From the NCBI RefSeq assembly GCF_042682045.1, contig NZ_JBHUGS010000004.1:194390-258389 (forward strand): DNA of 64,000 bases. Direction: 5' to 3'. A program made the position numbers and the translations under genes. The notes under the pieces were generated by a model, which was not told the DNA's origin, ran no database searches, and saw only the letters and a program-made list of their open reading frames with translations. Of the stretch, positions 8,383 through 16,349 are shown piece after piece; position 1 is the first letter of the stretch; each line of letters begins with the position of its first letter. This DNA comes from Sphingomonas_R arantia (GTDB lineage Bacteria; Pseudomonadota; Alphaproteobacteria; Sphingomonadales; Sphingomonadaceae).

Positions 8383-9735
8383 TCAGGCCGCGACGGCGCG
8401 ATCGGCCCGGGCCGGGACCAGCACCGTCGGCAGTTCGCCCGGCGTGATGGCGATGTGTTGGACGGGACGGGCGAAGCGCAGTTCGGCGGCGCCGTCCGTC
8501 CAGCGCCACGTGGTTGCGCCGTCGCTTTCCACGCCGTGGGTTCCGGCGGCGAAGATCTCGGACGTCAGGTCGACGGGCTCGCCATCGACGGTGAGGTCGA
8601 AGATCTGGAACCCGAGCCTACGCGTGTCGGTGACTGCCGGATCGCTACCGCCGCGAATGGCCGCCGCGGACCCGATCGTCACGACCGAAGACGGTTCGGC
8701 GAGGTGGAAGTGGAGCCGGCCGTCGATGGTCTGCGCCTGGGCCACCCGACCGTCCGCCGTGAGCGTGATGCGGGGATCGTGGCCGCGGGTCCAGCCCATT
8801 GCCGTCGCGATCGCCAGAGCCTCGGTCCGGACGCGGCGGAGCATGACGCCGGAACGGTCGGTCGGGGCGAACGCGATTTCGTTCCCGGCGGCGTCGAGTT
8901 GCGGGCGGAGCGGGGTGACCGGACCCTGATCGAACCCGAGCCGGTTGCCGACGTCGAGAAACGTCTCGGCAGGCAGGCCGTTGGCGATCAGCGCATCGTG
9001 GCTTTCGACCTCGACATGATAATAGCCGACCTCGTCGACCGGCTGCTGGGCGATCGTCGCGCCGTTGACGAGATCGATCGCGCAGAACAGGTGACCGTGC
9101 AGGTAGAGCCGGTGGCCGGGCGACACGAACAGGTCGCGGGACGGCAGGTCGGCACCGAGCGCGCCGCGGCCGATGCGGACCGGATCGACGATGTCGCGCT
9201 GGCCCCAGGATACCGGGCGGATGACGCGCGAGCCGAGCCAGATGATCGGCCGATGTTGCCCGCCGGCGGTCACGATCAGGTCGCCGACGACCAGATCCTC
9301 GACCGCGCGTTCGCCGTCGGTGGTCAGGATCATCGTGCCCGCCGCGAAACAGGCTGGCGAGGTGTAGGGCGCGACGCTGGAATAGTTGGTATTTGGGGGC
9401 GGTGGGGCCTGAGTGGACGACAAGGCGTAGGCGGGGTTCTGATTGTTCGAACTGGGACCGAAGAAAAGGTAGCGACCGTCCGCGCTGGCACCGTACACCT
9501 GATATTGCTGATTGTTGATGCTAATCAGACCGTTGGCCTGGTTGGTCGTGATCGCACCGGAGAATTGGGCCGTTGCCGTATAACCGGTCGCGCTGCCGCC
9601 ATAGGTTGCGGTGGTCGATCCGTTGATCGTGGTGATCTCGATACTCTGCGCAGAAGATCCCGTGACGGCGTAATAGGAATTCGGTGCGGGCGTGACCCCG
9701 TTCAGTGCCGAGAAGTTGGTGACGATCCTAGTCAT
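8383..9735 (-). CDS. Hint-domain (Hedgehog/intein-type) protein
   Basis: A 450-residue protein. Residues 1-125 are Ser/Thr/Asn/Gln-rich with no classical signal peptide, ending in a proline-rich APPPPNTNY linker. A Hint domain begins at ACFAAGTMILTTDGERAVED with C129 as predicted nucleophile. It continues with VGDLIVTAGG, SPGHRLYLHGHLF (H208) and SHDALIANGLPAETFLD, typical of the bacterial Hint_2 family. The C-terminal 180 residues are beta-rich without a known motif. Such proteins in Rhodobacterales, Acetobacteraceae and sphingomonads are thought to be secreted and self-processing. The ATG was chosen over a TTG nine bases upstream; GGGGG precedes it. Confidence 0.8.
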   Translation of the reverse strand: MTRIVTNFSALNGVTPAPNSYYAVTGSSAQSIEITTINGSTTATYGGSATGYTATAQFSGAITTNQANGLISINNQQYQVYGASADGRYLFFGPSSNNQNPAYALSSTQAPPPPNTNYSSVAPYTSPACFAAGTMILTTDGERAVEDLVVGDLIVTAGGQHRPIIWLGSRVIRPVSWGQRDIVDPVRIGRGALGADLPSRDLFVSPGHRLYLHGHLFCAIDLVNGATIAQQPVDEVGYYHVEVESHDALIANGLPAETFLDVGNRLGFDQGPVTPLRPQLDAAGNEIAFAPTDRSGVMLRRVRTEALAIATAMGWTRGHDPRITLTADGRVAQAQTIDGRLHFHLAEPSSVVTIGSAAAIRGGSDPAVTDTRRLGFQIFDLTVDGEPVDLTSEIFAAGTHGVESDGATTWRWTDGAAELRFARPVQHIAITPGELPTVLVPARADRAVAA

Positions 9736-9879
9736 GTAACGCAAGCCCCCTGAAGACGTCGAATGTTACGTCGGGGTCAGGTTCGCAAGGTTGGATCGGG
9801 CCGTCCAGCGGACTCGATGCGCTATTCCAGGGTGATTGATCCATTTTGGTACTGGTGGTCACCATAGTGGATACAAGAC

Positions 9880-9927
9880 ATATTTGTGACAGGTCCGTCC
9901 GAGACATCAAAAAACTGTCACGAATAT
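9880..9927. promoter_or_regulatory. 13-nt imperfect inverted repeat
   Basis: ATATTTGTGACAG (9880-9892) pairs with CTGTCACGAATAT (9915-9927) with one mismatch, across a 22-nt spacer. Each arm carries a TGTGAC half-site of CRP/FNR type. It may be a looped operator or an RNA hairpin in a leader of the Hint gene. Which of these holds is not visible. Confidence 0.45.
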
Positions 9928-10041
9928 TGTGGTCGGCGAAGATGCCGTTCGGATCGTTTTCGTTGTCTACGACAGGTGCCACGTCTGGCGGGCAGGGGCG
10001 GACATGCGTGGAACGATGCAACTTCCGTCTAGCGACCCATC

Positions 10042-10069
10042 TTGACATTACGATCCGGCATCGTATCTT
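10042..10069 (+). promoter_or_regulatory. Sigma-70 promoter of the tetR operon; leaderless start predicted
   Basis: TTGACA at 10042-10047, a 16-nt spacer, then TATCTT at 10064-10069. The expected transcription start is about seven bases on, at or next to the ATG at 10076, so the tetR message should have almost no 5' leader. The only ribosome-site-like bases (AAAGGG) would then lie upstream of the transcript. Confidence 0.65.
10049..10065. promoter_or_regulatory. Predicted TetR operator inside the promoter
   Basis: TACGAT-CCGGC-ATCGTA, a perfect inverted repeat with 6-bp arms and a 5-bp centre. It fills the spacer and overlaps the first bases of the -10 element. A dimeric repressor bound here would block RNA polymerase, which suggests autorepression by the TetR protein encoded immediately downstream. 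Confidence 0.65.
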
Positions 10070-10075
10070 AAAGGG

Positions 10076-10717
10076 ATGGAAACGGAAAATGAAGCGCCCT
10101 CGCGTGGCCGTCCGCAAAGCGAGCGGTTGCACCGGAGCATCATGGCGGCGGCGGTGGAGGTTCTGGCCGAGGTCGGGTTCGACGCGCTGTCCGTCGCGGA
10201 AGTGGCGCGTCGGGCGGGGTCCACGCCGCCGGCAATCTATCGGCGCTTTCCCGGCAAGACGGAGCTGGTGACGGCCGCGCTTCGCGAGGAGCTGTCGCTC
10301 ATCGGGTTCGACGTGCCGGACCTGGGAAGCCTGCGGGTGGAGCTGCTGATGTGGACGCGATCGGTGGCGCAGGCGCTGACCCCGGAACGGCTGCGTATCA
10401 TCGCGGCGCTGTTCCTGGCATCGCGGCAGGACCCCACCCCGACGGAAAGCCTCGGCGCGCATCTGCAGTCGGTCGCCGTGCCTGCGTGGCGGATCGTGCT
10501 GGACCGCGCCCGCGATCGCGGGGAGATCGCGCAACTGCCTGATGCCTACGAGCTGATCGGTCAGGTGGCGCCCTCGGTCATCGTGAACGCGGCGCTGATG
10601 CTGCGGCCGCAGGACGAGGCGACCCTGGTGAGCCTCGTCGATGCCATTCTCATGCCCGCGCTTGGTGCATCGCCGGAGCCGATCTCCACAGCGTCCAAGA
10701 GGAACGATCATGACTGA
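10076..10717 (+). CDS. TetR-family transcriptional regulator
   Basis: A 213-residue regulator. The N-terminal HTH is canonical: SIMAAAVEVLAEVGFDALSV, then EVARRAGSTPPAIYRRFPGK. The remaining 150 residues are the helical ligand-binding domain with no readable specificity. The gene is first in an operon with a CruF-like protein, a ferric reductase and a TonB receptor. It overlaps the next gene by eight bases. The palindrome in its own promoter points to autorepression and, by polarity, control of the whole unit. The inducer may be a chelate, haem or carotenoid-like molecule; that is inference. Confidence 0.88.
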   Translation: METENEAPSRGRPQSERLHRSIMAAAVEVLAEVGFDALSVAEVARRAGSTPPAIYRRFPGKTELVTAALREELSLIGFDVPDLGSLRVELLMWTRSVAQALTPERLRIIAALFLASRQDPTPTESLGAHLQSVAVPAWRIVLDRARDRGEIAQLPDAYELIGQVAPSVIVNAALMLRPQDEATLVSLVDAILMPALGASPEPISTASKRNDHD

Positions 10718-11612
10718 TGTCAAACAGCCGGCATCGACGCCGATCGGGAGGATCCTCGATCAGGCACAATGGGGTTTCGCGATTGCCGCCGTCGCGGCCG
10801 CGGTGCTGCTGCCGCTGAACGGCGGCAATGGCGGAACGGTGGCGGCGTTGCTGCTGACCATACCGTTCGCGACGATCCACGGCGTCCGGCGCTATGGCTG
10901 GCAGCGGTTTCTGATGTTCTTCGTCGTGACGTTCGTGCTCAGCAATTTCTTCGAGAATCTGAGCATCATGACCGGGTTTCCGTTTGGTCATTATCATTAC
11001 ACCGGGTCGCCGAAACTCTTCTACGTGCCGATCGCGATCGGCCTGATCTATTTCGGATTGGGCTATGTCAGCTGGCTGGTCGCATCGACGATCCTGGATC
11101 GGGCGGACGAGGGGCTGAACCTGCGCACGCGCGGCGGGCGGATCGACGTCGTGCTGCTGCCGGTGCTGGCGGCGGCGGTCATGACGGCGTTCGACGTCGG
11201 CAGCGATTCGGTCGCCTCCACCGTCGCCCATACGTGGGTCTGGCGCGACGGCGGCGGATTGTTCGGTGTCCCCTACACCAACTATCTCGGCTGGTGGCTG
11301 GTCACCTATTCGTTTTTCCAGGTCTTCGCGCTGATCCTGGCGCGCAGTTCGGGGGCGCGGAGCGTCGCGGCCGGCGCGCTGCTGCCGCCGGTCCTGATCT
11401 ACCTGTCGCTCGGCCTCAGTTCCGTCAGCTACTTCATCGGCGTGGCAGACAGCGCCGCGTTCGTGACGGACCAGGCGGGCGTATCGTGGAGCCTGTCGCA
11501 GCTGGCGGAGGCGATGATGACGATCAATATCTTCGGGCTGCTGGTCTTTGCCGCCATCGCGCTGGCGAGCCTCGTCCGGGGGGAGGCGGGTCGCCGCGAT
11601 ATTCGTGGTTGA
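10710..11612 (+). CDS. CruF-like carotenoid biosynthesis membrane protein (DUF422 family)
   Basis: A 300-residue integral membrane protein with about eight hydrophobic segments. Family hallmarks are SNFFENLSIMTGFPFGHYHY, the loop VPIAIGLIYFGLGY, a conserved aspartate region (TAFDVGSDSVAS), then WVWRDGGGLFGVPYTNYLGW. These match the carotenoid 1',2'-hydratase family (CruF, bisanhydrobacterioruberin hydratase). The ATG at 10710 has AAGAGGAACG upstream and lies inside the tetR 3' end. No other carotenoid gene is present; its neighbours are iron-uptake genes, so the substrate may not be a carotenoid. It may hydrate an isoprenoid or act in membrane redox. Confidence 0.72.
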   Translation: MTDVKQPASTPIGRILDQAQWGFAIAAVAAAVLLPLNGGNGGTVAALLLTIPFATIHGVRRYGWQRFLMFFVVTFVLSNFFENLSIMTGFPFGHYHYTGSPKLFYVPIAIGLIYFGLGYVSWLVASTILDRADEGLNLRTRGGRIDVVLLPVLAAAVMTAFDVGSDSVASTVAHTWVWRDGGGLFGVPYTNYLGWWLVTYSFFQVFALILARSSGARSVAAGALLPPVLIYLSLGLSSVSYFIGVADSAAFVTDQAGVSWSLSQLAEAMMTINIFGLLVFAAIALASLVRGEAGRRDIRG

Positions 11613-11660
11613 GAGTAATTCGCATTAGCTGCTAGGAGCCCCCTCGGAAGCCGGGGGACC

Positions 11661-14198
11661 ATGCGGACACATCAACTCGATCGACAGGCGGGCGCCGGCG
11701 GGAGTGGCCTGACAGCACGGCAAGTCATTTTCCAGATCCACTGGTTGCTGGGCATCACGGCCGGGTTCGTCCTGGCGCTGATGGGGGTGACGGGCGCCGC
11801 AATGGCGTTCGAGGACGAGATCATGGCGGCGCTGAGCCCGGGGGTCGTCACGCTGGCGCCGCTTGGCGGAGCGGATGGGGAGCAGGCCGGGCGCGCGCGG
11901 CTGTCGCCCGACGCGCTGGCTGCGGCCGCGCTGCGCCAGCGGGGCGTGCGGGTGCAGGACGTGACGATCGAGCGCGACCCGACATTGGCCGCTGCGGTCC
12001 ATTTCGTGCCCGAGCCGGGGCAGCGGCGCGGGGAGCGCAGCTATATCGATCCGCGGACCGGCGTGCTGCTGGGCAAGGCGACCGGCGCGGGGGTGTTCCG
12101 GACGATCCAGGACCTGCACCGCTGGCTGGCCCTGCCGGGGAACGGCAACGGGATCGGGCGGCAGATCACGGGCTTTGCGGCGATCGCGCTGGTCTTCTTC
12201 GCGGTGTCGGGCCTGTATCTGCGGTGGCCTAGGCGGCCGCTGGACTGGCGGGCGTGGTTCGTGCTCGACCTGCGCAGGACGGGGCGCAACCTCTACCGTG
12301 CGCTGCATGCGGTGATCGGCGGCTGGGTGGTGCTGTTCTACCTGACGAGTGCGCTGACCGGGCTGTGGTGGTCGTATGACTGGTACAAGCAGGGCGCGCG
12401 CTATGTGCTGACCGGCAAGAGCGCGCCTGCGGAGGGGCGCAAGGATGACGCGCCGGGCGGTCCGTCGCGTCCGCTGGCGCCGGCCTGGGCGGGGTTCCTG
12501 GCGGCCGAGGGTGCGCGTTACGAGCGGGTGGTCGTCACGTTGCCGACCGGGGACAAGCCGGTGACGATGCGCGTCCTGCCGCGTGGTGCGCGGTTCGACC
12601 GGATGACGGACGAGCTGCGCTTCGACGCCGCGACCGGCACGCTGGTGAAGGCGGACCGCTATGCCGAGCGCAGTGCCGGCGAAACGATCGCGACCAACAT
12701 GTATCCGATCCATAGCGGCGCGTTCTTCGGATGGCCGGGGCGGATCGCGATGTTCCTGACCAGCCTGACGATGCCGCTGTTCACCGTCACCGGGCTGCTG
12801 CTGTATCTTGCGCGGCGGCGGAGCAAGCGTGCGCTGGCGGCGATCGCACCGTCTGCCGAGACGGCGGGCGGGGCGGGGGCGGTACTGGTCGTGCATGCCT
12901 CGCAGACCGGCGGCGCCGAGCGGCTTGCGCGGCTGAGCGCGGCGGCGTTCCCGCGTGCCAGCGTGCGCGCGATGTCCGCGGTGTCGTCGGACGATCTGCG
13001 CGCGGCAGGTACGGTGCTGTTCGTCGTCGCGACCTACGGCGAGGGCGAGCCGCCCGATGCGGCGCGGGCGTTTGCGCGATCGGTGATGGCGATGCCGGCC
13101 GATCTGTCGGGGGTCGATTATGCCCTGCTGGCGCTCGGCGACCGCGAATATCCCGATTTCTGCGCGTTCGGGCACCGGGTCGACGCCTGGCTGCACGCAA
13201 GCGGGGCGCGCCGGCTGTTCGATCTGGTCGAACTGGACGGCAGCGATGTCGAGGGCGAGCGGCACTGGCAGCAGCAGCTGCACGCGATCGGGGCGGATGC
13301 CGGACAGCCGGACTGGCAGCCGGCGAGTTATGAAGCATGGCCGCTGGTCGAACGGAGCTGGCTCAATCCGGGCAGCCCGGGCGCGCCGGTGTACCGCGTC
13401 GTGCTGGCCCCGCCGGGTGAGACCGAGTGGGCACCGGGGGCGATCGCCGAGATCGCGCCGCGTCATGATCCGGTGCGGATCGATCGCGTGCTGGCCGGGT
13501 GGGACGGGGCGGACGATGCGGCGTTGCGCGCGGCGCTCGCCACGGCGATCCTGCCCGAGGACGGCGGGTTCGATCCGGACGCGCTTCGGCCGTTGCCGCA
13601 CCGCGCTTATTCGATCGCGTCGATCGCGGCGTCGCGGTCAGTCGAGCTGCTTGTTCGGCAGTGCCCGGCGGCGGATGGCGGGCTCGGGATCGGGTCGGGC
13701 TGGCTGACGAAGATCGCCAAGGTCGGTGAACCGGTTGCGGTGCAGATCAGGGCGAACCCAGGTTTTGCGGCGCCGAGCGACCCGACGACGCCGCTGGTGC
13801 TGATCGGGAACGGTACCGGTCTGGCGGGACTGATGGCGCATCTGCGCGAGCGGGCACGGACCGGGGGTGCGCCCGTGTGGCTGCTCTACGGGGAGCGGAG
13901 TGCGAACCATGACCGGCCGTTTGCGGACGAGATCGATGGGTATCTCGCCGCCGGGACGCTGGCGCGGGTCGATCGCGCCTTTTCGCGCGATGCGGGTTGC
14001 GGGCGATATGTGCAGCAGCTGGTCGTCGAGAATGCGGGGGCCATCGTCGACTGGGCCGATCGCGGGGCGGCTTTCTATGTCTGTGGTTCCCTCGCCGGCA
14101 TGGCGGGCGAGGTGGACGCGGCGCTGCGGTCGATCCTTGGCGACGGGCGGGTCGAAACCCTGATCGCCGACACCCTTTATCGTCGGGATATCTATTGA
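11661..14198 (+). CDS. PepSY membrane / flavodoxin / FNR fusion reductase
   Basis: An 845-residue fusion. Residues 20-390 form a PepSY-associated membrane module with helices near 24-50, 168-187, 215-238 and 362-385, enclosing periplasmic PepSY-type loops. Residues 407-545 are a flavodoxin domain (FMN loop VHASQTGGAERLA, ATYGEGEPPDAA, ALGDREYPDF). Residues 560-845 are an FAD/NAD(P)H reductase domain of the CysJ/FNR type (HRAYSIASIA, GIGSGWLTKI, LIGNGTGLAGL, LLYGERS). Proteins of this build pass electrons from cytosolic NADPH across the inner membrane to reduce ferric chelates. It is coupled to the TonB receptor gene by a TGATG overlap. The fused flavodoxin makes it self-contained. Confidence 0.87.
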   Translation: MRTHQLDRQAGAGGSGLTARQVIFQIHWLLGITAGFVLALMGVTGAAMAFEDEIMAALSPGVVTLAPLGGADGEQAGRARLSPDALAAAALRQRGVRVQDVTIERDPTLAAAVHFVPEPGQRRGERSYIDPRTGVLLGKATGAGVFRTIQDLHRWLALPGNGNGIGRQITGFAAIALVFFAVSGLYLRWPRRPLDWRAWFVLDLRRTGRNLYRALHAVIGGWVVLFYLTSALTGLWWSYDWYKQGARYVLTGKSAPAEGRKDDAPGGPSRPLAPAWAGFLAAEGARYERVVVTLPTGDKPVTMRVLPRGARFDRMTDELRFDAATGTLVKADRYAERSAGETIATNMYPIHSGAFFGWPGRIAMFLTSLTMPLFTVTGLLLYLARRRSKRALAAIAPSAETAGGAGAVLVVHASQTGGAERLARLSAAAFPRASVRAMSAVSSDDLRAAGTVLFVVATYGEGEPPDAARAFARSVMAMPADLSGVDYALLALGDREYPDFCAFGHRVDAWLHASGARRLFDLVELDGSDVEGERHWQQQLHAIGADAGQPDWQPASYEAWPLVERSWLNPGSPGAPVYRVVLAPPGETEWAPGAIAEIAPRHDPVRIDRVLAGWDGADDAALRAALATAILPEDGGFDPDALRPLPHRAYSIASIAASRSVELLVRQCPAADGGLGIGSGWLTKIAKVGEPVAVQIRANPGFAAPSDPTTPLVLIGNGTGLAGLMAHLRERARTGGAPVWLLYGERSANHDRPFADEIDGYLAAGTLARVDRAFSRDAGCGRYVQQLVVENAGAIVDWADRGAAFYVCGSLAGMAGEVDAALRSILGDGRVETLIADTLYRRDIY

Positions 14199-16258
14199 TG
14201 CGTGTTCGCTGTCTGCTGTCCGGCACCGCCTTGATTGCTGCATTCGCGCCCGCGCCGGCCCTCGCGCAGGAAGGGTCGCTGCTCGACGAGATCTTGATCA
14301 CCGGGCGGCGTCACAGCGTCCGGCCCGAACGGGCGGCGGGCGCCACGCGCACGCAGACGCGGATCGAGGATATCTCGCAGGCGATCCAGGTCATCCCGCG
14401 CGAAGTCATCGAGGAGCAGCAGATCACCCGGCTCGGCGATGCGGTCGCCAATGTGTCGAACGTGCAGCAGGGCGGGACGCAGGGGAACCGGTCCGAGCTG
14501 TTCATGGTGCGTGGGTTCGAGGTGAACGCCTACGCCATCGACGGCATATTGCTCAGCCCGGCGCAGAATTTCACCGAGACGGTCCGCGACCTGGCGAACG
14601 TGGCGCAGGTCGAGGTGCTGAAGGGGCCGGCGTCGGTGCTGTACGGGCGGGGCGAGCCGGGCGGCACGATCAACATCGTCACGCGGCGTCCGGCGGACCG
14701 GTTCGGGGCTGAGGCGGTGGTTCAGGCGAACGATTTCGGGCTGCGGCGCGGCCAGTTGTCGGTGACCGGCCCGATGAGCGAGACGCTCTCCGCCCGGGTC
14801 AGCGTGGCGGGGCAGGAGACCGGCACCTTCCGCGATTTCCAGGCGGACGGGACCCGGGTGTTCTTCGCCCCGACGCTGGCGTGGCGGCCGGATACGAAGA
14901 CCCGCGCCGATGTGGATTACGACTATACCTATCAGACCAGTCCGGGCGACCGGGGGCTCGTGGTGGTCGGGGACCGCGTCGCGGGGCCGGTTGGGCGCAG
15001 CTATGGCGAGCGCTGGTCGGAGAATTTCGGTCGGTCGCACACCATCCGCGGGCGGATCGAGCATGACGTGACGGACTGGCTGACGCTGCGGCAGATCGTT
15101 TCGCATCAGGCGGGCGACAGCGGGCGGACCGTCGCGGACTTCACCGGGTTGAGCGCGGACGGCCGGTCCGTCCTGCGGCGCGGCGTGCAGCAGGACCAGC
15201 GGGTGTCGGCGACCACCAGCCAGACCGAGGCGCTGCTGCGGTTCCGCACCGGGCCGCTGCGCCATGTCGTGCTCGCCGGGTTCGAATATGTCGATGCGCA
15301 CCGCGACACGAACGAGGCGCGTGCGACACTGGCGGGCATCAGTATCGCCGATCCGGTGCAGGGCGCGCAGCCCGGTCCGTTCGTGGCGGCCCGCGCGATC
15401 CGCGTCGATGCGCGTTATGTGGCGCCCTATGTCCAGGATCAGATCAGCGTCGGGGACGCCGTCGATATCCTGGCCGGCGTGCGGTGGGACGATGTCGACC
15501 AGACGACCGTCGACAACGCCGTCCGCACCGCCGAGAACGGGAAGCGCGCGTCGCCGCGGCTCGGGATCGTCTGGCATCCGCAGGCGACGGTCGCGCTCTA
15601 CGGCAACTGGTCGACATCGTTTCGGCCGCGCAGCGCCAGCGTGTTCGGCGGCGGATCGGCCCCGCCCGAAACCGGCCGGCAATATGAGGCGGGAGTGAAG
15701 GTGACCCCCGCGAACGGCCGGTTGATCGCGACCGCCGCAGTGTTCGACATCACCAAGAACAATGTGTCGAGCGCCGATCCGGACAATAACGGCTTCGTCG
15801 TCGTGACCGGGCAGCAACGCGTGCGCGGGGCGGAGATCGATGTGAGCGGCGAGATCCTGCCCGGCTGGCGGATGATCGCGAGCGCCGGCTATCTAGATGC
15901 GAAGGTCACGCGCGACAGCGTGATCGCGGTCGGCAACCGGCTGCGCGGTGTGCCCGAGTTCAGCGCGAGCCTGTGGACGACGTATCGGATCGCGCACGGG
16001 CCGCTGGCGGGCGTGATGCTGGGCGCGGGCGCGACCCGCGTGGGCAGGCGCGAGGGCGATCTGGCCAACAGCTACCGGATTGCGGGCTATACGCGCGTGG
16101 ACCTGACCGCGGACTACCGGATCGCCGATCGGTATCGGCTGGGCGTGATCGTGCGGAACGTGGCGGACCGTTTCTATATAGAACAGCCCGTCGCGCGGAC
16201 GACCAACTATCCGGGGGCGCCGCGCACCGTGTCCGTCCGGCTGGGTGTCGAGATCTGA
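14198..16258 (+). CDS. TonB-dependent siderophore receptor
   Basis: A 686-residue outer-membrane receptor with signal peptide ending PALA|QEG. A TonB box-like EILITG lies near residue 33. The plug domain (IEDISQAIQVIPREVIEEQQ, VLKGPASVLYGRGEPGGTIN) is followed by a 22-strand barrel and ends in a terminal strand RTVSVRLGVEI. It has no N-terminal STN signalling domain. Sequence character is that of the FhuA/FoxA-type ferric hydroxamate group. The ATG overlaps the TGA of the reductase gene. With that reductase it should import a ferric siderophore that is then reduced at the inner membrane; hydroxamate specificity is a guess. Confidence 0.9.
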   Translation: MRVRCLLSGTALIAAFAPAPALAQEGSLLDEILITGRRHSVRPERAAGATRTQTRIEDISQAIQVIPREVIEEQQITRLGDAVANVSNVQQGGTQGNRSELFMVRGFEVNAYAIDGILLSPAQNFTETVRDLANVAQVEVLKGPASVLYGRGEPGGTINIVTRRPADRFGAEAVVQANDFGLRRGQLSVTGPMSETLSARVSVAGQETGTFRDFQADGTRVFFAPTLAWRPDTKTRADVDYDYTYQTSPGDRGLVVVGDRVAGPVGRSYGERWSENFGRSHTIRGRIEHDVTDWLTLRQIVSHQAGDSGRTVADFTGLSADGRSVLRRGVQQDQRVSATTSQTEALLRFRTGPLRHVVLAGFEYVDAHRDTNEARATLAGISIADPVQGAQPGPFVAARAIRVDARYVAPYVQDQISVGDAVDILAGVRWDDVDQTTVDNAVRTAENGKRASPRLGIVWHPQATVALYGNWSTSFRPRSASVFGGGSAPPETGRQYEAGVKVTPANGRLIATAAVFDITKNNVSSADPDNNGFVVVTGQQRVRGAEIDVSGEILPGWRMIASAGYLDAKVTRDSVIAVGNRLRGVPEFSASLWTTYRIAHGPLAGVMLGAGATRVGRREGDLANSYRIAGYTRVDLTADYRIADRYRLGVIVRNVADRFYIEQPVARTTNYPGAPRTVSVRLGVEI

Positions 16259-16349
16259 TCCGGTTCCCGGGCGGTTGGGGGTTCAGCGCCGATCGCTCGT
16301 CTGACAAGGGAGAGCCTGCGACGATCGCGGGGAATTTCAAGGTTTTGCG

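Larger units (their letters stand above)
9736..10075. other. 340-bp regulatory gap between the Hint gene and the tetR operon
   Basis: No coding frame is convincing here. It is visibly richer in A/T than the flanking genes. It contains a small palindrome TGGTG-GT-CACCA (9853-9864), a longer imperfect inverted repeat (9880-9927) and a strong sigma-70 promoter with operator at 10042-10069. It serves two divergent transcripts. Confidence 0.6.

Noticed and set aside
14192..15817. A 541-residue antisense frame over the siderophore receptor
   Set aside because: Arg/His/Pro-rich shadow; the plus-strand frame has signal peptide, plug and terminal beta strand.
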